Assembly: GCF_003816055.1 (NCBI RefSeq)
Contig: NZ_CP033906.1
Location: forward strand, 2,294,001 to 2,358,000
From: Bacillus sp. FJAT-42376
GTDB taxonomy: Bacteria > Bacillota > Bacilli > Bacillales > Bacillaceae
Length of the DNA: 64,000 nucleotides
Direction of reading: 5' to 3'
Shown here: piece by piece, positions 44,882 through 56,468 of the stretch
Layout of the letters: the number at the start of each line of letters is the position of its first letter
Position numbering within the stretch: the stretch's first letter is position 1
The notes under the pieces: generated by a model
Databases searched by the model: none
The model's input: the letters and a program-made list of their open reading frames with translations, nothing else
Told to the model about the DNA's origin: nothing
Made by a program: the position numbers and the translations under genes

Positions 44882-45682
44882 ATGATACAGCGGATTATTA
44901 CAGCAATACTGGCACTGGCAATTTTTGTCCCTTTCGTTATTTGGGGAGGAATCCCGTTCAGCTTTGCCATCTATGTATTAAGTACGATTAGTCTTTATGA
45001 ACTTTTAAAAATGAAAAAAATTCAGATTGTGAGCATACCTGGCCTGGTCAGTGTTTTGCTCTTATGGATTTTGCTGATTCCCTCCAGTCATATTCTTGTC
45101 CTGGGAAACATAAATATTTCAAAATTAGAGGTTGCCCTTCTCGGTGTGCTGCTATTTTTAACTTACACCGTGATTACCAAAAACCGCTTCTCGTTTGATG
45201 ATGTCGGATTTTCACTTCTATCTGTTATGTATATCGGGATCGGGTTTTATTATTTTATTGAAACAAGAGCTTTAGGTTTAGAATATATTGTTTTTGCTCT
45301 TCTTATTATTTGGGCAACAGATTCAGGTGCCTATTTTATTGGAAAAGCAATTGGAAAGAATAAGCTTTGGCCGGAAATAAGTCCAAATAAGACCATTGAG
45401 GGGTTTTTCGGAGGGATTATCTGTGCTTTGATCATTTCTCTCGTTTTTGAAACCGTTCTTCCTATCGTGCATTCTTACTTAAAGGTCTCATTAATTACCG
45501 TGTTTCTGTCTGTTTTTGGACAAGTGGGGGACTTAGTTGAGTCCGCCCTTAAACGGCATTACCATGTTAAGGATTCCGGAAATATTCTTCCAGGACATGG
45601 AGGTATACTGGATCGATTTGACAGCCTATTGTTTGTGCTGCCTCTTCTCCATTTCATGCTTATCCTATTTTATCCGGCATAA
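44882..45682 (+). CDS. cdsA: Phosphatidate cytidylyltransferase
   Basis: Makes CDP-diacylglycerol, the precursor of phosphatidylglycerol and other phospholipids. The 266 aa protein has about seven to eight membrane segments. The CDP-alcohol signature is present near the C-terminus: ALKRHYHVKDSGNILPGHGG followed by ILDRFDS. GAAGGTGATAAG precedes the ATG. Confidence 0.97.
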   Translation: MIQRIITAILALAIFVPFVIWGGIPFSFAIYVLSTISLYELLKMKKIQIVSIPGLVSVLLLWILLIPSSHILVLGNINISKLEVALLGVLLFLTYTVITKNRFSFDDVGFSLLSVMYIGIGFYYFIETRALGLEYIVFALLIIWATDSGAYFIGKAIGKNKLWPEISPNKTIEGFFGGIICALIISLVFETVLPIVHSYLKVSLITVFLSVFGQVGDLVESALKRHYHVKDSGNILPGHGGILDRFDSLLFVLPLLHFMLILFYPA

Positions 45683-45725
45683 AAACAGCTCAAATACAGA
45701 AAAAGTCATGGGAGAGTGAGAGAAG

Positions 45726-46877
45726 ATGAAACGTATCAGTCTATTGGGAGCTACAGGTTCAATCGGCACACAAACTCTTGACGTGATCCGCGAGCATCCT
45801 GAGGATTTTCAGCTGACCGCCCTTACGTTTGGTTCGAACATTGAAGCAGGGAAAAAGGCCATTAAAGAATTCAGGCCTAAATTTGTCTCTGTCAAAGAGA
45901 AGGAAGACTATGTAAAGCTAAAAGATGAATTCAGCGGGGAGCCGATTTCTTTTTCGTATGGAGAAGAAGGAAATATTGAGGCCGCCGTTCATCAGGATGC
46001 AGATGTAGTCGTAAATTCCCTTCTGGGCAGTATCGGCCTTGTGCCGACGCTAAAAGCCATTGAATCCAGGAAGACCGTGGCTCTGGCGAACAAAGAAACG
46101 TTAGTAACAGCGGGGCATATTGTTACGGAAGCTGCCCGCCGCTATGGAACGGCTCTGCTTCCAGTTGACAGCGAGCACTCTGCTATTTTCCAGTGTCTTC
46201 AAGGGGAAAATGAAAAAGATATTTCCAGACTCATTCTGACTGCATCGGGTGGAAGCTTCCGCGACAGAACAAGGGAAGAATTAAAAGGTGTCACCGTTGA
46301 AGAAGCCCTCAATCATCCAAACTGGTCGATGGGAGCTAAAATTACGATCGATTCTGCCACCATGATGAATAAGGGTCTGGAAGTCATTGAAGCCTACTGG
46401 CTGTTTGGGGTCCCTTATTCAAAAATTGATGTCCTTCTCCACAAGGAAAGCATCATTCACTCGATGGTTGAATTTGAAGACGGCAGTGTAAAGGCACAGC
46501 TTGGCACACCTGATATGAAAGTGCCGATTCAATATGCGCTTACACATCCGTCCCGTCTGCCATTAGCCAATACAAAAGGGCTAAACCTGTGGGATCAGGG
46601 AAAGCTCCACTTTTCAAAGCCTGACTTCTCTCGTTTCAGATGCTTACATTTTGCCTACGAATCAGGTAAAATAGGAGGAACAATGCCGACCGTACTGAAC
46701 GCTGCCAATGAAGAGGCAGTCGCCCAGTTTCTTGCCGGCAGGCTGGAATTTTTAGAAATTGAAAATAGAATTGAGCAGGCTTTAGAGGTCCACACTGTGA
46801 TTCAAAATCCCGATCTTGAAGCCATACAGCATGCAGATCAGGAAGCAAGAAGGTACGTGAGGTCCTTATTAAACTAA
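45726..46877 (+). CDS. dxr: 1-deoxy-D-xylulose 5-phosphate reductoisomerase
   Basis: Second enzyme of the MEP isoprenoid pathway, forming 2-C-methylerythritol 4-phosphate with NADPH. It is 383 aa as in B. subtilis. The N-terminal nucleotide-binding motif [16 protein letters not shown], the catalytic-domain [15 protein letters not shown] and ASGGSFRD, and the metal-binding [20 protein letters not shown] are intact. It supplies isoprenoids used by uppS. Confidence 0.98.
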   Translation: MKRISLLGATGSIGTQTLDVIREHPEDFQLTALTFGSNIEAGKKAIKEFRPKFVSVKEKEDYVKLKDEFSGEPISFSYGEEGNIEAAVHQDADVVVNSLLGSIGLVPTLKAIESRKTVALANKETLVTAGHIVTEAARRYGTALLPVDSEHSAIFQCLQGENEKDISRLILTASGGSFRDRTREELKGVTVEEALNHPNWSMGAKITIDSATMMNKGLEVIEAYWLFGVPYSKIDVLLHKESIIHSMVEFEDGSVKAQLGTPDMKVPIQYALTHPSRLPLANTKGLNLWDQGKLHFSKPDFSRFRCLHFAYESGKIGGTMPTVLNAANEEAVAQFLAGRLEFLEIENRIEQALEVHTVIQNPDLEAIQHADQEARRYVRSLLN

Positions 46878-46884
46878 AGGTGGT

Positions 46885-48150
46885 ATGCAGGTGAATACGG
46901 TCATTGCGTTTATTCTGATTTTTGGAGCTCTTGTCTTTTTCCATGAACTGGGCCACTTGGTTTTTGCCAAGCGGGCAGGTATTCTATGCCGGGAGTTTGC
47001 AATCGGATTTGGACCAAAGATTTTTTCTTATAAAAAGAATGAAACAGTCTATACGATACGTTTGCTTCCGATCGGGGGCTACGTCAGGATGGCAGGGGAA
47101 GACCCTGAAATGGTCGAGGTGAAGCCGGGCCATCATATCGGACTGCTGTTTAACGCGCAAGGTGAAGCGGAGAAAATCATTCTTAACAACAAAGAAAAAT
47201 TTCCAAAAGCGAGAATCATTGAAGTCGAGCAGGCTGATTTGGAAAAAGCCATGTTCATTACAGGATACGAACAAGGAGAAGAAGACCGCCTTCAGCGCTT
47301 TACGGTTGCGAAAAAGTCTTACTTTGTCGCAGATGGACAGGAAAGCCAGATTGCCCCTTACGACCGCCAGTTCGGTTCGAAAACGCTTGGGCAAAGGACA
47401 GCTGCCATTATTGCCGGTCCTCTAATGAATTTTGTGCTCGCCTTTATTGTGCTCTTTGCACTTGGACTGATTCAGGGTTCTCCTATGGATAAGCCTATAT
47501 TCGGAGAGCTGACGAAAGATGGAGCCGCCATTGAATCAGGCATCAAAGAAGGCGATGTCATTAAAACCATTAACGGCAAATCTGTGTCGACTTGGAATGA
47601 CGTGACGAAAATCATCAGCAGCAGTCCGGATAAAGAACTTGCTTTCGCCATTGAGAGAGACGGAAAACCCAGGACCATCAAAGTTGTTCCCAAAGCTGAA
47701 AAAGCAGGAGATCAGACAATTGGACGTGTTGGGTCCTATGCTCCGATGGAAAAGGGCTTTTTAACATCGATTGAAAACGCAGGCTCACAGACTGTGTTTT
47801 ATACGAAAGAGATTCTCGTAAGCCTTGGAAAACTGGTTACAGGGCAGTTCTCCATCGATATGCTCTCAGGCCCGGTAGGAATCTATGATGTGACAGGCCA
47901 GGTTGCCCAATCCGGATTTGCGAATCTTTTAAGGTGGACTGCGCTGCTGAGCATCAACCTTGGGATCATGAATCTTTTGCCGATTCCCGCACTGGATGGC
48001 GGCCGTCTCATGTTCTTTTTAGTAGAAGCAGTAAGAGGAAAGCCGATTGACCGGCAAAAAGAAGGCGTCGTTCATTTTATCGGGTTTGCCCTGCTGATGC
48101 TTCTAATGCTAGTAGTTACTTGGAATGACATACAAAAATTCTTTTTATAA
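46885..48150 (+). CDS. rasP: Regulated intramembrane zinc protease RasP
   Basis: Site-2 protease (RseP family) that cleaves anti-sigma factors and other membrane proteins. It is 421 aa with four membrane segments. The zinc motif HELGH is at residues 20-24 and the third ligand lies in PIPALDGGRLMFFLVEA. A PDZ domain (about 185-265) sits between. ATG 46885 gives an N-terminus like the B. subtilis protein; GTG 46891 has slightly better ribosome-binding spacing and would remove two residues. Confidence 0.97.
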   Translation: MQVNTVIAFILIFGALVFFHELGHLVFAKRAGILCREFAIGFGPKIFSYKKNETVYTIRLLPIGGYVRMAGEDPEMVEVKPGHHIGLLFNAQGEAEKIILNNKEKFPKARIIEVEQADLEKAMFITGYEQGEEDRLQRFTVAKKSYFVADGQESQIAPYDRQFGSKTLGQRTAAIIAGPLMNFVLAFIVLFALGLIQGSPMDKPIFGELTKDGAAIESGIKEGDVIKTINGKSVSTWNDVTKIISSSPDKELAFAIERDGKPRTIKVVPKAEKAGDQTIGRVGSYAPMEKGFLTSIENAGSQTVFYTKEILVSLGKLVTGQFSIDMLSGPVGIYDVTGQVAQSGFANLLRWTALLSINLGIMNLLPIPALDGGRLMFFLVEAVRGKPIDRQKEGVVHFIGFALLMLLMLVVTWNDIQKFFL

Positions 48151-48185
48151 AAAATAGCCGATCTATTAAAACGGGGTGCACATAG

Positions 48186-49886
48186 ATGAAACAAAGTTTG
48201 ACGTTTATTCCTACATTACGGGAAGTTCCAGCTGATGCTGATATAAAAAGCCATCAGCTCCTTCTCAGAGCCGGATACATCCGCCAGAATACGAGCGGGA
48301 TCTACAGTTATCTTCCGCTTGCCCAGAAGGTCCTGCAGAATATTCAAAACATTGTACGAGATGAAATGAACAAAGCGGGAGCATCTGAACTGCTAATGCC
48401 TGCGATGCAACAATCTGAACTTTGGCAGGAGTCAGGAAGATGGTATTCCTACGGGCCTGAGCTGATGAGGCTAAAGGACAGGCACGGCAGGGAGTTCGCG
48501 CTTGGAGCGACTCACGAAGAAGTGATAACAAGTCTTGTAAGAGATGAAGTAAAATCCTACAAGAGACTGCCGCTTGCCCTTTACCAAATCCAGTCAAAGT
48601 TCCGGGATGAAAAGCGGCCCAGATTCGGGATATTAAGAGGCCGGGAATTCATCATGAAAGATGCTTATTCTTTCCATTCCTCTTTCGAAAGCCTGGATGA
48701 AATGTACGATAAAATGTACACGGCCTACAGCAATATCTTCGAGCGCTGCGGGCTAAACTTCCGCGCCGTAATCGCCGATTCAGGTGCAATGGGCGGAAAA
48801 GATACACATGAGTTCATGGTTCTTTCAGAAGTCGGAGAAGATACCATTGCCTATTCTGATCAATCAAGCTATGCTGCGAATGTGGAAATGGCACCTGTCG
48901 TTTCCGAGTACAGCCGTCCGGATGAAACATGCGGGGAAATGACTAAAAAAGAAACTCCTTCCCAGCGGACAATTGAGGAAGTGGCTGAATTTTTCAATGT
49001 GAGCAAGGAAAAATGCCTTAAATCCCTTCTGTTTAAAGTGGATGACCGGTTTGTTCTCGTCCTTTCAAGAGGAGACCATGAAATTAATGATATTAAAGTG
49101 AAGAATTTATTTGATGCAAGATCCGTTGAACTGGCAAGTCCTGAAGAAATAAAAGAGGCGATGGGATGTCCTGCAGGATTCGTCGGCCCGATCAAGGTGT
49201 CAGATGAAATTGAAATCGTGGCCGATACAGCTGTAAAAGCCATGGTAAACGGGATCTGCGGTGCGAATGAAGAAGGATACCATTTTACTTCGGTCGATGC
49301 CGAGCGGGATCTGCAGGTTAGTCAGTATGCAGACCTCCGTTTTATTCAGGAAGGAGACGCATCTCCTGATGGGAAGGGAACCATCCAATTTGCCCGCGGT
49401 ATTGAAGTCGGCCATATATTCAAGCTGGGAACACGCTATTCAGTGGATATGAATGCTAATTACCTCGATGAAAATGGACGATCCCAGCCGATGATCATGG
49501 GATGCTATGGTATTGGGGTCTCCCGTACACTGGCAGCGATCGTGGAGCAATTCCATGATGAAAACGGCATTGTCTGGCCTGAACAGGTTGCTCCATTTGA
49601 CCTGCATGTCATTCCGGCTAATGTAAAATCGGATGCGCAAGTAGCTTTGGCGGAAAAAGTATACGAGGAGCTTGGACAATCGTATAACATTCTGTTTGAT
49701 GACCGTGCAGAGCGGGCCGGAGTTAAATTTGCAGATTCCGATTTGATCGGACTTCCGATCCGCATCACTTCTGGAAAGCGTGCTGAGGAAAGCATTCTGG
49801 AAGTAAAAGTGCGGAAAACCGGTGAAAAGTTCGATGTTCCTGTGAATGATCTGGCAGAAACCATCCGCCGGATTCTAGGAAAATAA
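48186..49886 (+). CDS. proS: Proline-tRNA ligase
   Basis: Class II aminoacyl-tRNA synthetase of the bacterial type with an inserted editing domain, 566 aa. Motif 1 ([16 protein letters not shown]), motif 2 ([30 protein letters not shown]) and motif 3 ([18 protein letters not shown]) are present; the editing insertion lies at about residues 235-385. The C-terminal anticodon-binding domain begins near residue 470. Located between rasP and polC, as in B. subtilis. Confidence 0.98.
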   Translation: MKQSLTFIPTLREVPADADIKSHQLLLRAGYIRQNTSGIYSYLPLAQKVLQNIQNIVRDEMNKAGASELLMPAMQQSELWQESGRWYSYGPELMRLKDRHGREFALGATHEEVITSLVRDEVKSYKRLPLALYQIQSKFRDEKRPRFGILRGREFIMKDAYSFHSSFESLDEMYDKMYTAYSNIFERCGLNFRAVIADSGAMGGKDTHEFMVLSEVGEDTIAYSDQSSYAANVEMAPVVSEYSRPDETCGEMTKKETPSQRTIEEVAEFFNVSKEKCLKSLLFKVDDRFVLVLSRGDHEINDIKVKNLFDARSVELASPEEIKEAMGCPAGFVGPIKVSDEIEIVADTAVKAMVNGICGANEEGYHFTSVDAERDLQVSQYADLRFIQEGDASPDGKGTIQFARGIEVGHIFKLGTRYSVDMNANYLDENGRSQPMIMGCYGIGVSRTLAAIVEQFHDENGIVWPEQVAPFDLHVIPANVKSDAQVALAEKVYEELGQSYNILFDDRAERAGVKFADSDLIGLPIRITSGKRAEESILEVKVRKTGEKFDVPVNDLAETIRRILGK

Positions 49887-49919
49887 TTGATAATGGACTT
49901 AACTAAATGAAAAGTAAAG

Positions 49920-49956
49920 AGGGTTTGGCTGCTCGTGCGGTCAGACCCTTCCATTT
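49920..49956 (+). terminator. Hairpin between proS and polC
   Basis: AGGGTTTGGCT (49920-49930) pairs with GGTCAGACCCT (49939-49949), 11 bp including three G-T pairs, loop of 8 nt, followed by TCCATTTTGAT. A weak terminator or a leader hairpin for polC. Confidence 0.4.
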
Positions 49957-49979
49957 TGATAAGGAAGGAGCGAACCGGC

Positions 49980-52900
49980 TTGACAGAAAAACAAACTGAA
50001 CAGCGTAAAAGATTTCAGCTGCTCCTTCAGCAGCTGCAGCTGACAGATGATCAAATTGTTCCTTATTTTCAGAATGCTTCCATTGGAAAGCTGACCGTCC
50101 ATAAAATGCAAAAACGGTGGCATTTTGAATTTGAAATATCCTCCATTCTTCCATATGAAGTGTTTCAGCTATTCCAATCCAGTCTTTCAAAGGCTTTTTC
50201 TCATATTGCCTCCGTCAGTTTTTCGATAAAAGCCGCTAACCAGGAAACGAGTGAGGCTCTCCTGCAGGCATACTGGATGTCGAGCCTTCAGGAAATAGAG
50301 GGCATATCACCGCCTGTTCTAGCGCTCTTATCTGAACAGCTTCCTAAGCTTTTCGGCACTAAGCTGACGATTAGTACGCGCAACGATACAGAAGCTGCGA
50401 CTATTAAGCGGAAATACGGATCCCTTATACAGGAAAGTCTTCAATCCTTTGGCTTCCCGCTCTTTCAGATCGATACCGAGGTAACGTTCTCTGAAGCCGA
50501 TCTGAAAAAATTCAATGAACAAAAGCTTCAGGAAGATCAAGAACGGGCTCTGGCTGCCTTAACTGAAATGCAGAAGAAAGAAGCAGAGGATCAGGCAGGC
50601 GATATTCCATCCGGACCGATTGTCATCGGGTATCAGATTAAAGATGATGAGGAAGTTGTCCCGATGGAATCGATCGTAGATGAAGAACGCCGGACAACCA
50701 TCCAGGGGTTTGTATTCGACGCAGAAACAAAAGAACTGAGAAGCGGCAGAACCCTTGCGACAATAAAAATTACGGATTACACCAGTTCGATGCTTGTTAA
50801 AATGTTCGCACGGGATAAAGAAGATGCCGCTCTTTTGAATGCAATCAAAAAGGGCATGTGGGTTAAGGCAAGGGGCAGCGTTCAAAACGATACGTTCGTC
50901 CGCGATCTTGTCATGATTGCCAACGACATCAACGAGGTAAAGCCTAAGCTTAGACAGGATACCGCTCCTGAAGGGGAAAAGCGGGTAGAACTGCATCTTC
51001 ATTCTCCCATGAGCCAGATGGACGCGGTAACTTCTTTCAGCCGTTTAGCAGAACAGGCGGCCAAATGGGGACATAAAGCCATCGCCATAACGGATCATGC
51101 TGTTGCCCAGTCTTTCCCGGAGGCTTATTCAGCTGGGAAAAAACATGGTCTGAAAGTCTTGTTCGGAATTGAAGCCAATCTCGTTGATGATGGGGTGCCG
51201 ATCGCCTACAACGATGCTCACCGTTCGCTTGAGGACTCTGTATTTGTTGTGTTTGACGTGGAAACAACGGGATTATCGGCTGTATATGATACAGTCATTG
51301 AGCTTGCAGCAGTCAAGATCAAAGGCGGGGAAATCATTGACCGGTTTGAACGGTTTGCCAACCCTCATCATCCTCTTTCTGCAACGACCATTGATTTGAC
51401 AGGAATCACAGATGATATGGTCAAAAACGCACCGGAAGTCAAAGACGTTATGCAGGAATTTAAAGAGTGGATTGGGGACGATATTCTCGTTGCCCATAAT
51501 GCAAGCTTTGATATGGGGTTTTTGAATGCTGGTTATACGAGGCTGCTGAATGAAGAGAAGGCTGCCAATCCTGTCATTGATACACTCGAGCTCGGGCGCT
51601 TTTTATATCCTGATCTTAAAAGCCACAGGCTGAACACGCTTTGCAAAAAGTTCGATATTGAGCTGACCCAGCATCACAGAGCCATCTATGACGCGGAAGC
51701 AACAGGATACCTTCTCCTGAAAATGCTGAAGGACGCAGCAGAAAAAGGAATCCATTTTCATGATGAATTAAACAACAATATGGGACAGGGCAATGCATTT
51801 CAGCGGTCGCGGCCATTCCATGCCACGATTCTTGCGAAAGATGAAATTGGACTGAAAAATCTTTTCAAGCTCGTCTCGTTATCCCATATCCAATATTTCT
51901 ACCGTGTTCCCCGTATCCCGAGATCGGTTCTGCAAAAGCACCGTGAAGGTCTGATTATTGGCTCAGGGTGCGATAAGGGCGAGGTCTTTGAAGGGATGAT
52001 GCAAAAATCGCCGGAAGAAGTGGAAGAGACGGCGAAGTTCTATGATTACCTGGAAATCCAGCCGCCTGAAGTGTATCAGCATCTAATTGATCTGGAATAC
52101 GTGCGGGACAAAGAGGCGCTTTGTGAGATCATCACCAATATAGCCGATCTTGGAGACAAACTCGGGAAACCTGTCGCTGCTACGGGAAATGTCCACTATA
52201 TGAATCCGGAAGACAAAATCTACCGGAAGATCCTGGTCAGTTCACAAGGCGGAGCAAACCCCCTTAACCGTCATGAACACCCGAATGTCCATTTCAGGAC
52301 AACGAATGAAATGCTTGACTGTTTCTCATTTTTGGGAGAAGAGCGGGCTAAAAAGATCGTCGTTGAAAACTCAAACGCCGTTGCCGATATGATTGGAGAT
52401 GTTAAGCCGATCAAAGACGATTTGTTCACGCCGAAAATCGAAGGCGCTGATGAGGAAATCAGGCAGATGAGCTATGAGATGGCTGAGAGCATTTATGGAA
52501 CACCGCTTCCTGAGATCGTGGAAGCGCGTCTTGAGAAGGAATTAAAAAGCATCATCGGCCACGGTTTTGCCGTCATTTATCTCATATCACATAAGCTTGT
52601 GAAAAAATCACTGGATGACGGCTACCTTGTCGGATCGCGTGGGTCAGTAGGCTCTTCGCTTGTAGCGACGATGACGGAAATTACAGAGGTAAATCCGCTT
52701 CCCCCTCATTACGTGTGCCCAGAGTGCAAGCATTCGGAATTCTTCAATGATGGAACGGTAGGGTCCGGGTTTGACCTTCCGGATAAAGACTGCGTGAATT
52801 GCGGTACATCTTATAAAAAAGATGGCCACGACATCCCGTTTGAAACATTTCTTGGGTTTAAAGGCGATAAAGTCCCGGATATTGATTTGAACTTCTCAGG

Positions 52901-54296
52901 AGAATATCAGCCAAGAGCCCACAATTATACGAAAGTTTTGTTTGGAGAAGACAACGTATTCCGCGCCGGAACCATCGGTACAGTGGCTGAAAAAACGGCC
53001 TATGGCTATGTAAAAGGGTATGCGGGGGATCATAATTTGAATTTCAGGGGAGCTGAAATCGACCGGCTAGTTCAGGGCTGTACGGGTGTAAAACGGACTA
53101 CAGGCCAGCATCCGGGGGGAATCATTGTTGTTCCTGACTATATGGACATCTTTGATTTCTCGCCCATCCAGTTTCCGGCCGATGCAGCGGGATCAGAATG
53201 GAAAACAACTCATTTTGATTTCCATTCCATCCATGACAATCTGCTGAAACTCGATATACTCGGACATGATGATCCAACCGTCATAAGGATGCTGCAGGAC
53301 TTGAGCGGTATCGATCCAAAGACAATTCCTACAGATGATCCGGAGGTCATGAAAATCTTCAGCGGCACTTCTTCGTTAGGAGTAACAGAAGAAGAGATTA
53401 TGTGTAAAACCGGAACGCTCGGCATCCCGGAATTCGGAACAAAATTTGTCCGGCAAATGCTCGAAGACACGAAGCCTACAACTTTTTCTGAATTAGTCCA
53501 GATTTCAGGACTATCCCACGGTACAGATGTATGGCTCGGAAATGCCCAGGAATTGATTCACAACAATATTTGCAACCTGAGTGAGGTCATTGGATGCCGG
53601 GATGACATTATGGTATATCTGATTTATCAGGGGCTTGAACCATCTTTCGCTTTCAAAATCATGGAGTCTGTCCGTAAAGGGAAGGGACTGACACCGGAAA
53701 TGGAAGAGGAAATGAAGAAGAACAATGTGCCGAAATGGTATATTGAATCCTGCCTGAAGATCAAATATATGTTCCCGAAAGCCCATGCTGCCGCTTATGT
53801 ACTCATGGCTGTAAGGATCGCGTATTTCAAAGTCCATCATGCTCTTCTTTACTATGCAGCCTATTTCACCGTCAGAGCAGATGATTTTGATGTGGATGCG
53901 ATGGCGAAAGGGACGGCTGCAATCAAAGCGAAACTTGAAGAAATCAGTTCAAAAGGCCTTGAGGCAAGCCCGAAAGAGAAAAATCTGATGACGGTGCTTG
54001 AACTGTGCCTGGAAATGTGTGCAAGGGGCTATGCATTCCAAAAGGTAGATTTGTATAAATCCAAGGCGAGCGAATTCGTTATTGAAGGAGATACGCTGAT
54101 TCCCCCTTTCAACGCAATTCCCGGCCTCGGCACGAATGCGGCCCTTAATATTGTAAAAGCGCGGGAAGAAGGCGAATTTTTATCTAAAGAAGATCTTCAG
54201 CAAAGAGGGCGGGTTTCCAAAACCATCATTGAATATTTGGACAGCCACGGATGCCTTGAAGCGCTTCCGGATCAAAATCAGCTCTCCCTGTTCTAA
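49980..54296 (+). CDS. polC: DNA polymerase III alpha subunit, PolC type
   Basis: Replicative DNA polymerase of low-GC Gram-positives, 1438 aa. The start is TTG 49980, 9 nt after AAGGAAGGAG; earlier in-frame starts lack a ribosome binding site. The order is N-terminal domain (1-215), OB fold (about 225-330), PHP domain ([16 protein letters not shown], about 338), the inserted DEDDh proofreading exonuclease ([14 protein letters not shown], about 423; HNASFDMGF), then palm, fingers and zinc-binding CPECKHSEF...CVNCG (about 914-945). The palm carboxylates lie in [11 protein letters not shown] (Asp967, Asp969). The end [10 protein letters not shown] is the beta-clamp binding tail. Confidence 0.98.
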   Translation: MTEKQTEQRKRFQLLLQQLQLTDDQIVPYFQNASIGKLTVHKMQKRWHFEFEISSILPYEVFQLFQSSLSKAFSHIASVSFSIKAANQETSEALLQAYWMSSLQEIEGISPPVLALLSEQLPKLFGTKLTISTRNDTEAATIKRKYGSLIQESLQSFGFPLFQIDTEVTFSEADLKKFNEQKLQEDQERALAALTEMQKKEAEDQAGDIPSGPIVIGYQIKDDEEVVPMESIVDEERRTTIQGFVFDAETKELRSGRTLATIKITDYTSSMLVKMFARDKEDAALLNAIKKGMWVKARGSVQNDTFVRDLVMIANDINEVKPKLRQDTAPEGEKRVELHLHSPMSQMDAVTSFSRLAEQAAKWGHKAIAITDHAVAQSFPEAYSAGKKHGLKVLFGIEANLVDDGVPIAYNDAHRSLEDSVFVVFDVETTGLSAVYDTVIELAAVKIKGGEIIDRFERFANPHHPLSATTIDLTGITDDMVKNAPEVKDVMQEFKEWIGDDILVAHNASFDMGFLNAGYTRLLNEEKAANPVIDTLELGRFLYPDLKSHRLNTLCKKFDIELTQHHRAIYDAEATGYLLLKMLKDAAEKGIHFHDELNNNMGQGNAFQRSRPFHATILAKDEIGLKNLFKLVSLSHIQYFYRVPRIPRSVLQKHREGLIIGSGCDKGEVFEGMMQKSPEEVEETAKFYDYLEIQPPEVYQHLIDLEYVRDKEALCEIITNIADLGDKLGKPVAATGNVHYMNPEDKIYRKILVSSQGGANPLNRHEHPNVHFRTTNEMLDCFSFLGEERAKKIVVENSNAVADMIGDVKPIKDDLFTPKIEGADEEIRQMSYEMAESIYGTPLPEIVEARLEKELKSIIGHGFAVIYLISHKLVKKSLDDGYLVGSRGSVGSSLVATMTEITEVNPLPPHYVCPECKHSEFFNDGTVGSGFDLPDKDCVNCGTSYKKDGHDIPFETFLGFKGDKVPDIDLNFSGEYQPRAHNYTKVLFGEDNVFRAGTIGTVAEKTAYGYVKGYAGDHNLNFRGAEIDRLVQGCTGVKRTTGQHPGGIIVVPDYMDIFDFSPIQFPADAAGSEWKTTHFDFHSIHDNLLKLDILGHDDPTVIRMLQDLSGIDPKTIPTDDPEVMKIFSGTSSLGVTEEEIMCKTGTLGIPEFGTKFVRQMLEDTKPTTFSELVQISGLSHGTDVWLGNAQELIHNNICNLSEVIGCRDDIMVYLIYQGLEPSFAFKIMESVRKGKGLTPEMEEEMKKNNVPKWYIESCLKIKYMFPKAHAAAYVLMAVRIAYFKVHHALLYYAAYFTVRADDFDVDAMAKGTAAIKAKLEEISSKGLEASPKEKNLMTVLELCLEMCARGYAFQKVDLYKSKASEFVIEGDTLIPPFNAIPGLGTNAALNIVKAREEGEFLSKEDLQQRGRVSKTIIEYLDSHGCLEALPDQNQLSLF

Positions 54297-54324
54297 AAAG
54301 ACAGGACAGGCATTCTTCCTTCAT

Positions 54325-54353
54325 TTGCAATAAAATTCTGGTTATGGTATATT
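54325..54353 (+). promoter_or_regulatory. Candidate promoter of the rimP-nusA-infB operon
   Basis: TTGCAA (54325-54330), 17 nt, extended -10 TGGTATATT (TATATT at 54348-54353). It is the best promoter match in the 488 nt gap and lies about 430 nt upstream of rimP, predicting a long leader with two terminator-like hairpins. Confidence 0.65.
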
Positions 54354-54382
54354 TTTATTGGAAATACTGCAATAGCAGAGGC

Positions 54383-54414
54383 AAAGAGAGTGGGGCAACC
54401 CACTCTTTCGTTTT
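54383..54414 (+). terminator. Leader terminator 1 (rimP-nusA operon)
   Basis: 10 bp stem (54385-54394 with 54399-54408, AGAGAGTGGG against CCCACTCTTT) closed by a GCAA tetraloop, followed by CGTTTTGGG. It starts about 25 nt after the predicted transcription start. The interrupted T-tract is the type expected to need NusA. In B. subtilis NusA-dependent termination in the leader of this operon has been reported as autoregulation; its use here is an inference. Confidence 0.7.
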
Positions 54415-54784
54415 GGGTAAGGGACCTTTTAGACGGAATATCGGCTTCTGGGCCGCTGTTTTCTATTCATTCCTGCCGCAGTATGCGTATTTACTTTAAG
54501 GCTGACAGACTTCATTCCCTGCTGCAACGGCAGGGTTTTTCTGCCAGCCGCTGAATCTGCCGGATCTTTGCAGAATGAGCATCCTTCTGCAAGTACTGTC
54601 CGTTCATTCGCATCATTCCGCGGAAGATCCCATTGCAAAAACGGATTCCGCTTTCTTGCGTTAAGGAATATTTTTAGCCGATAGGTGCTGAAGCATTCCG
54701 ATCCGGCATGGGCAGCACTGTTTAAGGCGCTTGTGCTTTTGTTCCGTTATGGTGAACTTTCCTGGAAATATGAGGAGGAAGAGA
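54415..54784 (+). other. Extended rimP leader of unknown function
   Basis: About 370 nt between the first leader terminator and rimP. It contains a second terminator (54517-54540), the pair TTGCAGAA (54568-54575) / TTCTGCAA (54585-54592), and GAGGAGGAAGAG as the rimP ribosome binding site. A minus-strand ORF of 69 codons at 54429-54638 has no recognisable product. I see no protein-coding gene here. Confidence 0.5.
54517..54540 (+). terminator. Leader terminator 2 (rimP-nusA operon)
   Basis: CCCTGC (54517-54522) / GCAGGG (54530-54535), 7 nt loop, followed by TTTTT then CTGCC. It lies about 245 nt upstream of rimP, so transcripts from the predicted promoter must pass it to express nusA and infB. 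Confidence 0.7.
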
Positions 54785-55261
54785 ATGAGTAAAAAAGTAA
54801 CAGATACAGTCAGCGAACTAGCCGTTCCAATCCTAGATGAACTGGAATTGGAATTAGTCGAAGTTGAGTACGTAAAAGAAGGGAAAAACTGGTTCCTTCG
54901 CGTATTTATTGATTCAGACAAAGGTGTTGATATTGAAGAGTGCGGGATGGTAAGCGAGCGCTTAGGGGAAAAATTGGATGCCATTGATCCAATCACCCAC
55001 AATTATTTTCTTGAAGTCTCCTCCCCCGGTGCAGAACGCCCTTTGAAAAAAGAGGCTGATTTCCATAAGGCTGTAGGAAAAAATGTAAATGTTAAAACAT
55101 ATGAACCCATTGATGGGGAAAAGGTTTTTGAAGGCATTCTGCAATCGTTCGACGGCGAGTCTGTAACGGTGTTAATTACCGTGAAAACAAGAAAAAAAGA
55201 GATTGTTATCCCATACGCCAAGGTGGCCAGTGCGAGATTGGCCGTATCCTTCAATTTTTAA
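54785..55261 (+). CDS. rimP: Ribosome maturation factor RimP
   Basis: Assists 30S subunit maturation, 158 aa. The two-domain pattern is seen in [20 protein letters not shown], the motif [20 protein letters not shown] and the C-terminal SH3-like part. ATG 54785 is preceded by GAGGAGGAAGAG; an in-frame ATG at 54731 lacks a ribosome binding site. First gene of the conserved rimP-nusA-rnpM-rplGA-infB cluster. Confidence 0.97.
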   Translation: MSKKVTDTVSELAVPILDELELELVEVEYVKEGKNWFLRVFIDSDKGVDIEECGMVSERLGEKLDAIDPITHNYFLEVSSPGAERPLKKEADFHKAVGKNVNVKTYEPIDGEKVFEGILQSFDGESVTVLITVKTRKKEIVIPYAKVASARLAVSFNF

Positions 55262-55343
55262 ATGCACCTTGTTAACTACTGATAGCCGAGTAGCCGAACC
55301 GCTTTAAGCCGGCCGGTGATGATTAAAGGGGGAAATTAGAAAA

Positions 55344-56456
55344 ATGAGCAGTGAACTTTTAGATGCGCTGACCATACTCGAGAGAGAAAAAGGAATCAGC
55401 AAAGAAATTATTATTGAAGCAATCGAAGCTGCCTTAATCTCTGCTTATAAGCGGAATTTTAACCAGGCACAAAATGTCCGGGTTGATTTAAACCGCGAAA
55501 CGGGAACGATGAGAGTTTTTGCCCGTAAAGATGTAGTGGACCAAGTCTTTGATGCCCGCCTGGAAATTTCGGAAAGCGAAGCTCAGGCCATTCATCCGAA
55601 CTACATAGTGGGCGATATTGTTGAGATGGAAGTGACTCCGAAAGATTTCGGAAGAATTGCCGCTCAGACTGCGAAACAAGTGGTTACCCAGAGAGTGAGA
55701 GAAGCTGAACGGGGCGTTATTTATTCTGAGTTTATTGACAGAGAAGAAGATATCATGACCGGGATTGTCCAGCGCATTGATTCAAAATTCATCTATGTCA
55801 GCCTTGGTAAAATTGAAGCATTGCTTCCTGTCAATGAGCAGATGCCTAATGAGCAGTATAAACCTCACGACCGGATTAAAGTGTTTATCACAAAAGTTGA
55901 AAAAACGACAAAAGGGCCGCAGATTTTTGTTTCCCGTACACATCCAGGTCTTTTAAAGCGCCTGTTTGAAATCGAAGTTCCCGAAATCTACGATGGAACG
56001 GTTGAAATCAAATCGGTGGCCCGTGAAGCGGGGGACCGTTCTAAAATTTCTGTCCACTCCGATAATCCGGAAGTAGATCCTGTAGGTTCCTGTGTAGGCC
56101 CGAAAGGCCAGCGCGTTCAAGCAATCGTAAATGAACTGAAAGGCGAGAAAATTGATATTGTCCGCTGGTCCAATGATCCGGTTGAATTTGTTGCCAACGC
56201 ACTCAGCCCATCCAAAGTGGTAGAGGTAAAAGTGAACGAGGAAGACAAAGCAACAACGGTTATTGTGCCGGATTACCAGCTTTCACTTGCTATCGGGAAA
56301 CGCGGTCAGAATGCAAGACTCGCTGCTAAACTTACAAACTGGAAAATCGACATCAAAAGCGAAACGGATGCTTCAAAGCTTGGATTGCTGAGTGAAGCCC
56401 AGGGTGAATCAGAAGAGGCTGATTACGAGTCTCCAGAAGATTTTCAAGACGAGTAA
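55344..56456 (+). CDS. nusA: Transcription termination/antitermination factor NusA
   Basis: Binds RNA polymerase and hairpins to promote pausing and intrinsic termination. It is 370 aa: N-terminal polymerase-binding domain (1-130), S1 domain (about 135-200, GIVQRIDSKFIYVSLGKIEA), KH1 with VDPVGSCVGPKGQRVQAIVN and KH2 with LAIGKRGQNARLAAKLTNWK. There is no C-terminal acidic-repeat domain, as usual in Firmicutes. The last 20 residues are acidic. AAAGGGGG precedes the ATG. Confidence 0.98.
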   Translation: MSSELLDALTILEREKGISKEIIIEAIEAALISAYKRNFNQAQNVRVDLNRETGTMRVFARKDVVDQVFDARLEISESEAQAIHPNYIVGDIVEMEVTPKDFGRIAAQTAKQVVTQRVREAERGVIYSEFIDREEDIMTGIVQRIDSKFIYVSLGKIEALLPVNEQMPNEQYKPHDRIKVFITKVEKTTKGPQIFVSRTHPGLLKRLFEIEVPEIYDGTVEIKSVAREAGDRSKISVHSDNPEVDPVGSCVGPKGQRVQAIVNELKGEKIDIVRWSNDPVEFVANALSPSKVVEVKVNEEDKATTVIVPDYQLSLAIGKRGQNARLAAKLTNWKIDIKSETDASKLGLLSEAQGESEEADYESPEDFQDE

Positions 56457-56468
56457 GAGGTGAACCGG

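Noticed and set aside
54429..54638. A 69-codon minus-strand reading frame in the rimP leader
   Set aside because: No recognisable family, no ribosome binding site seen, and it runs through terminator stems; the open frame is probably chance in a GC-richer spacer.
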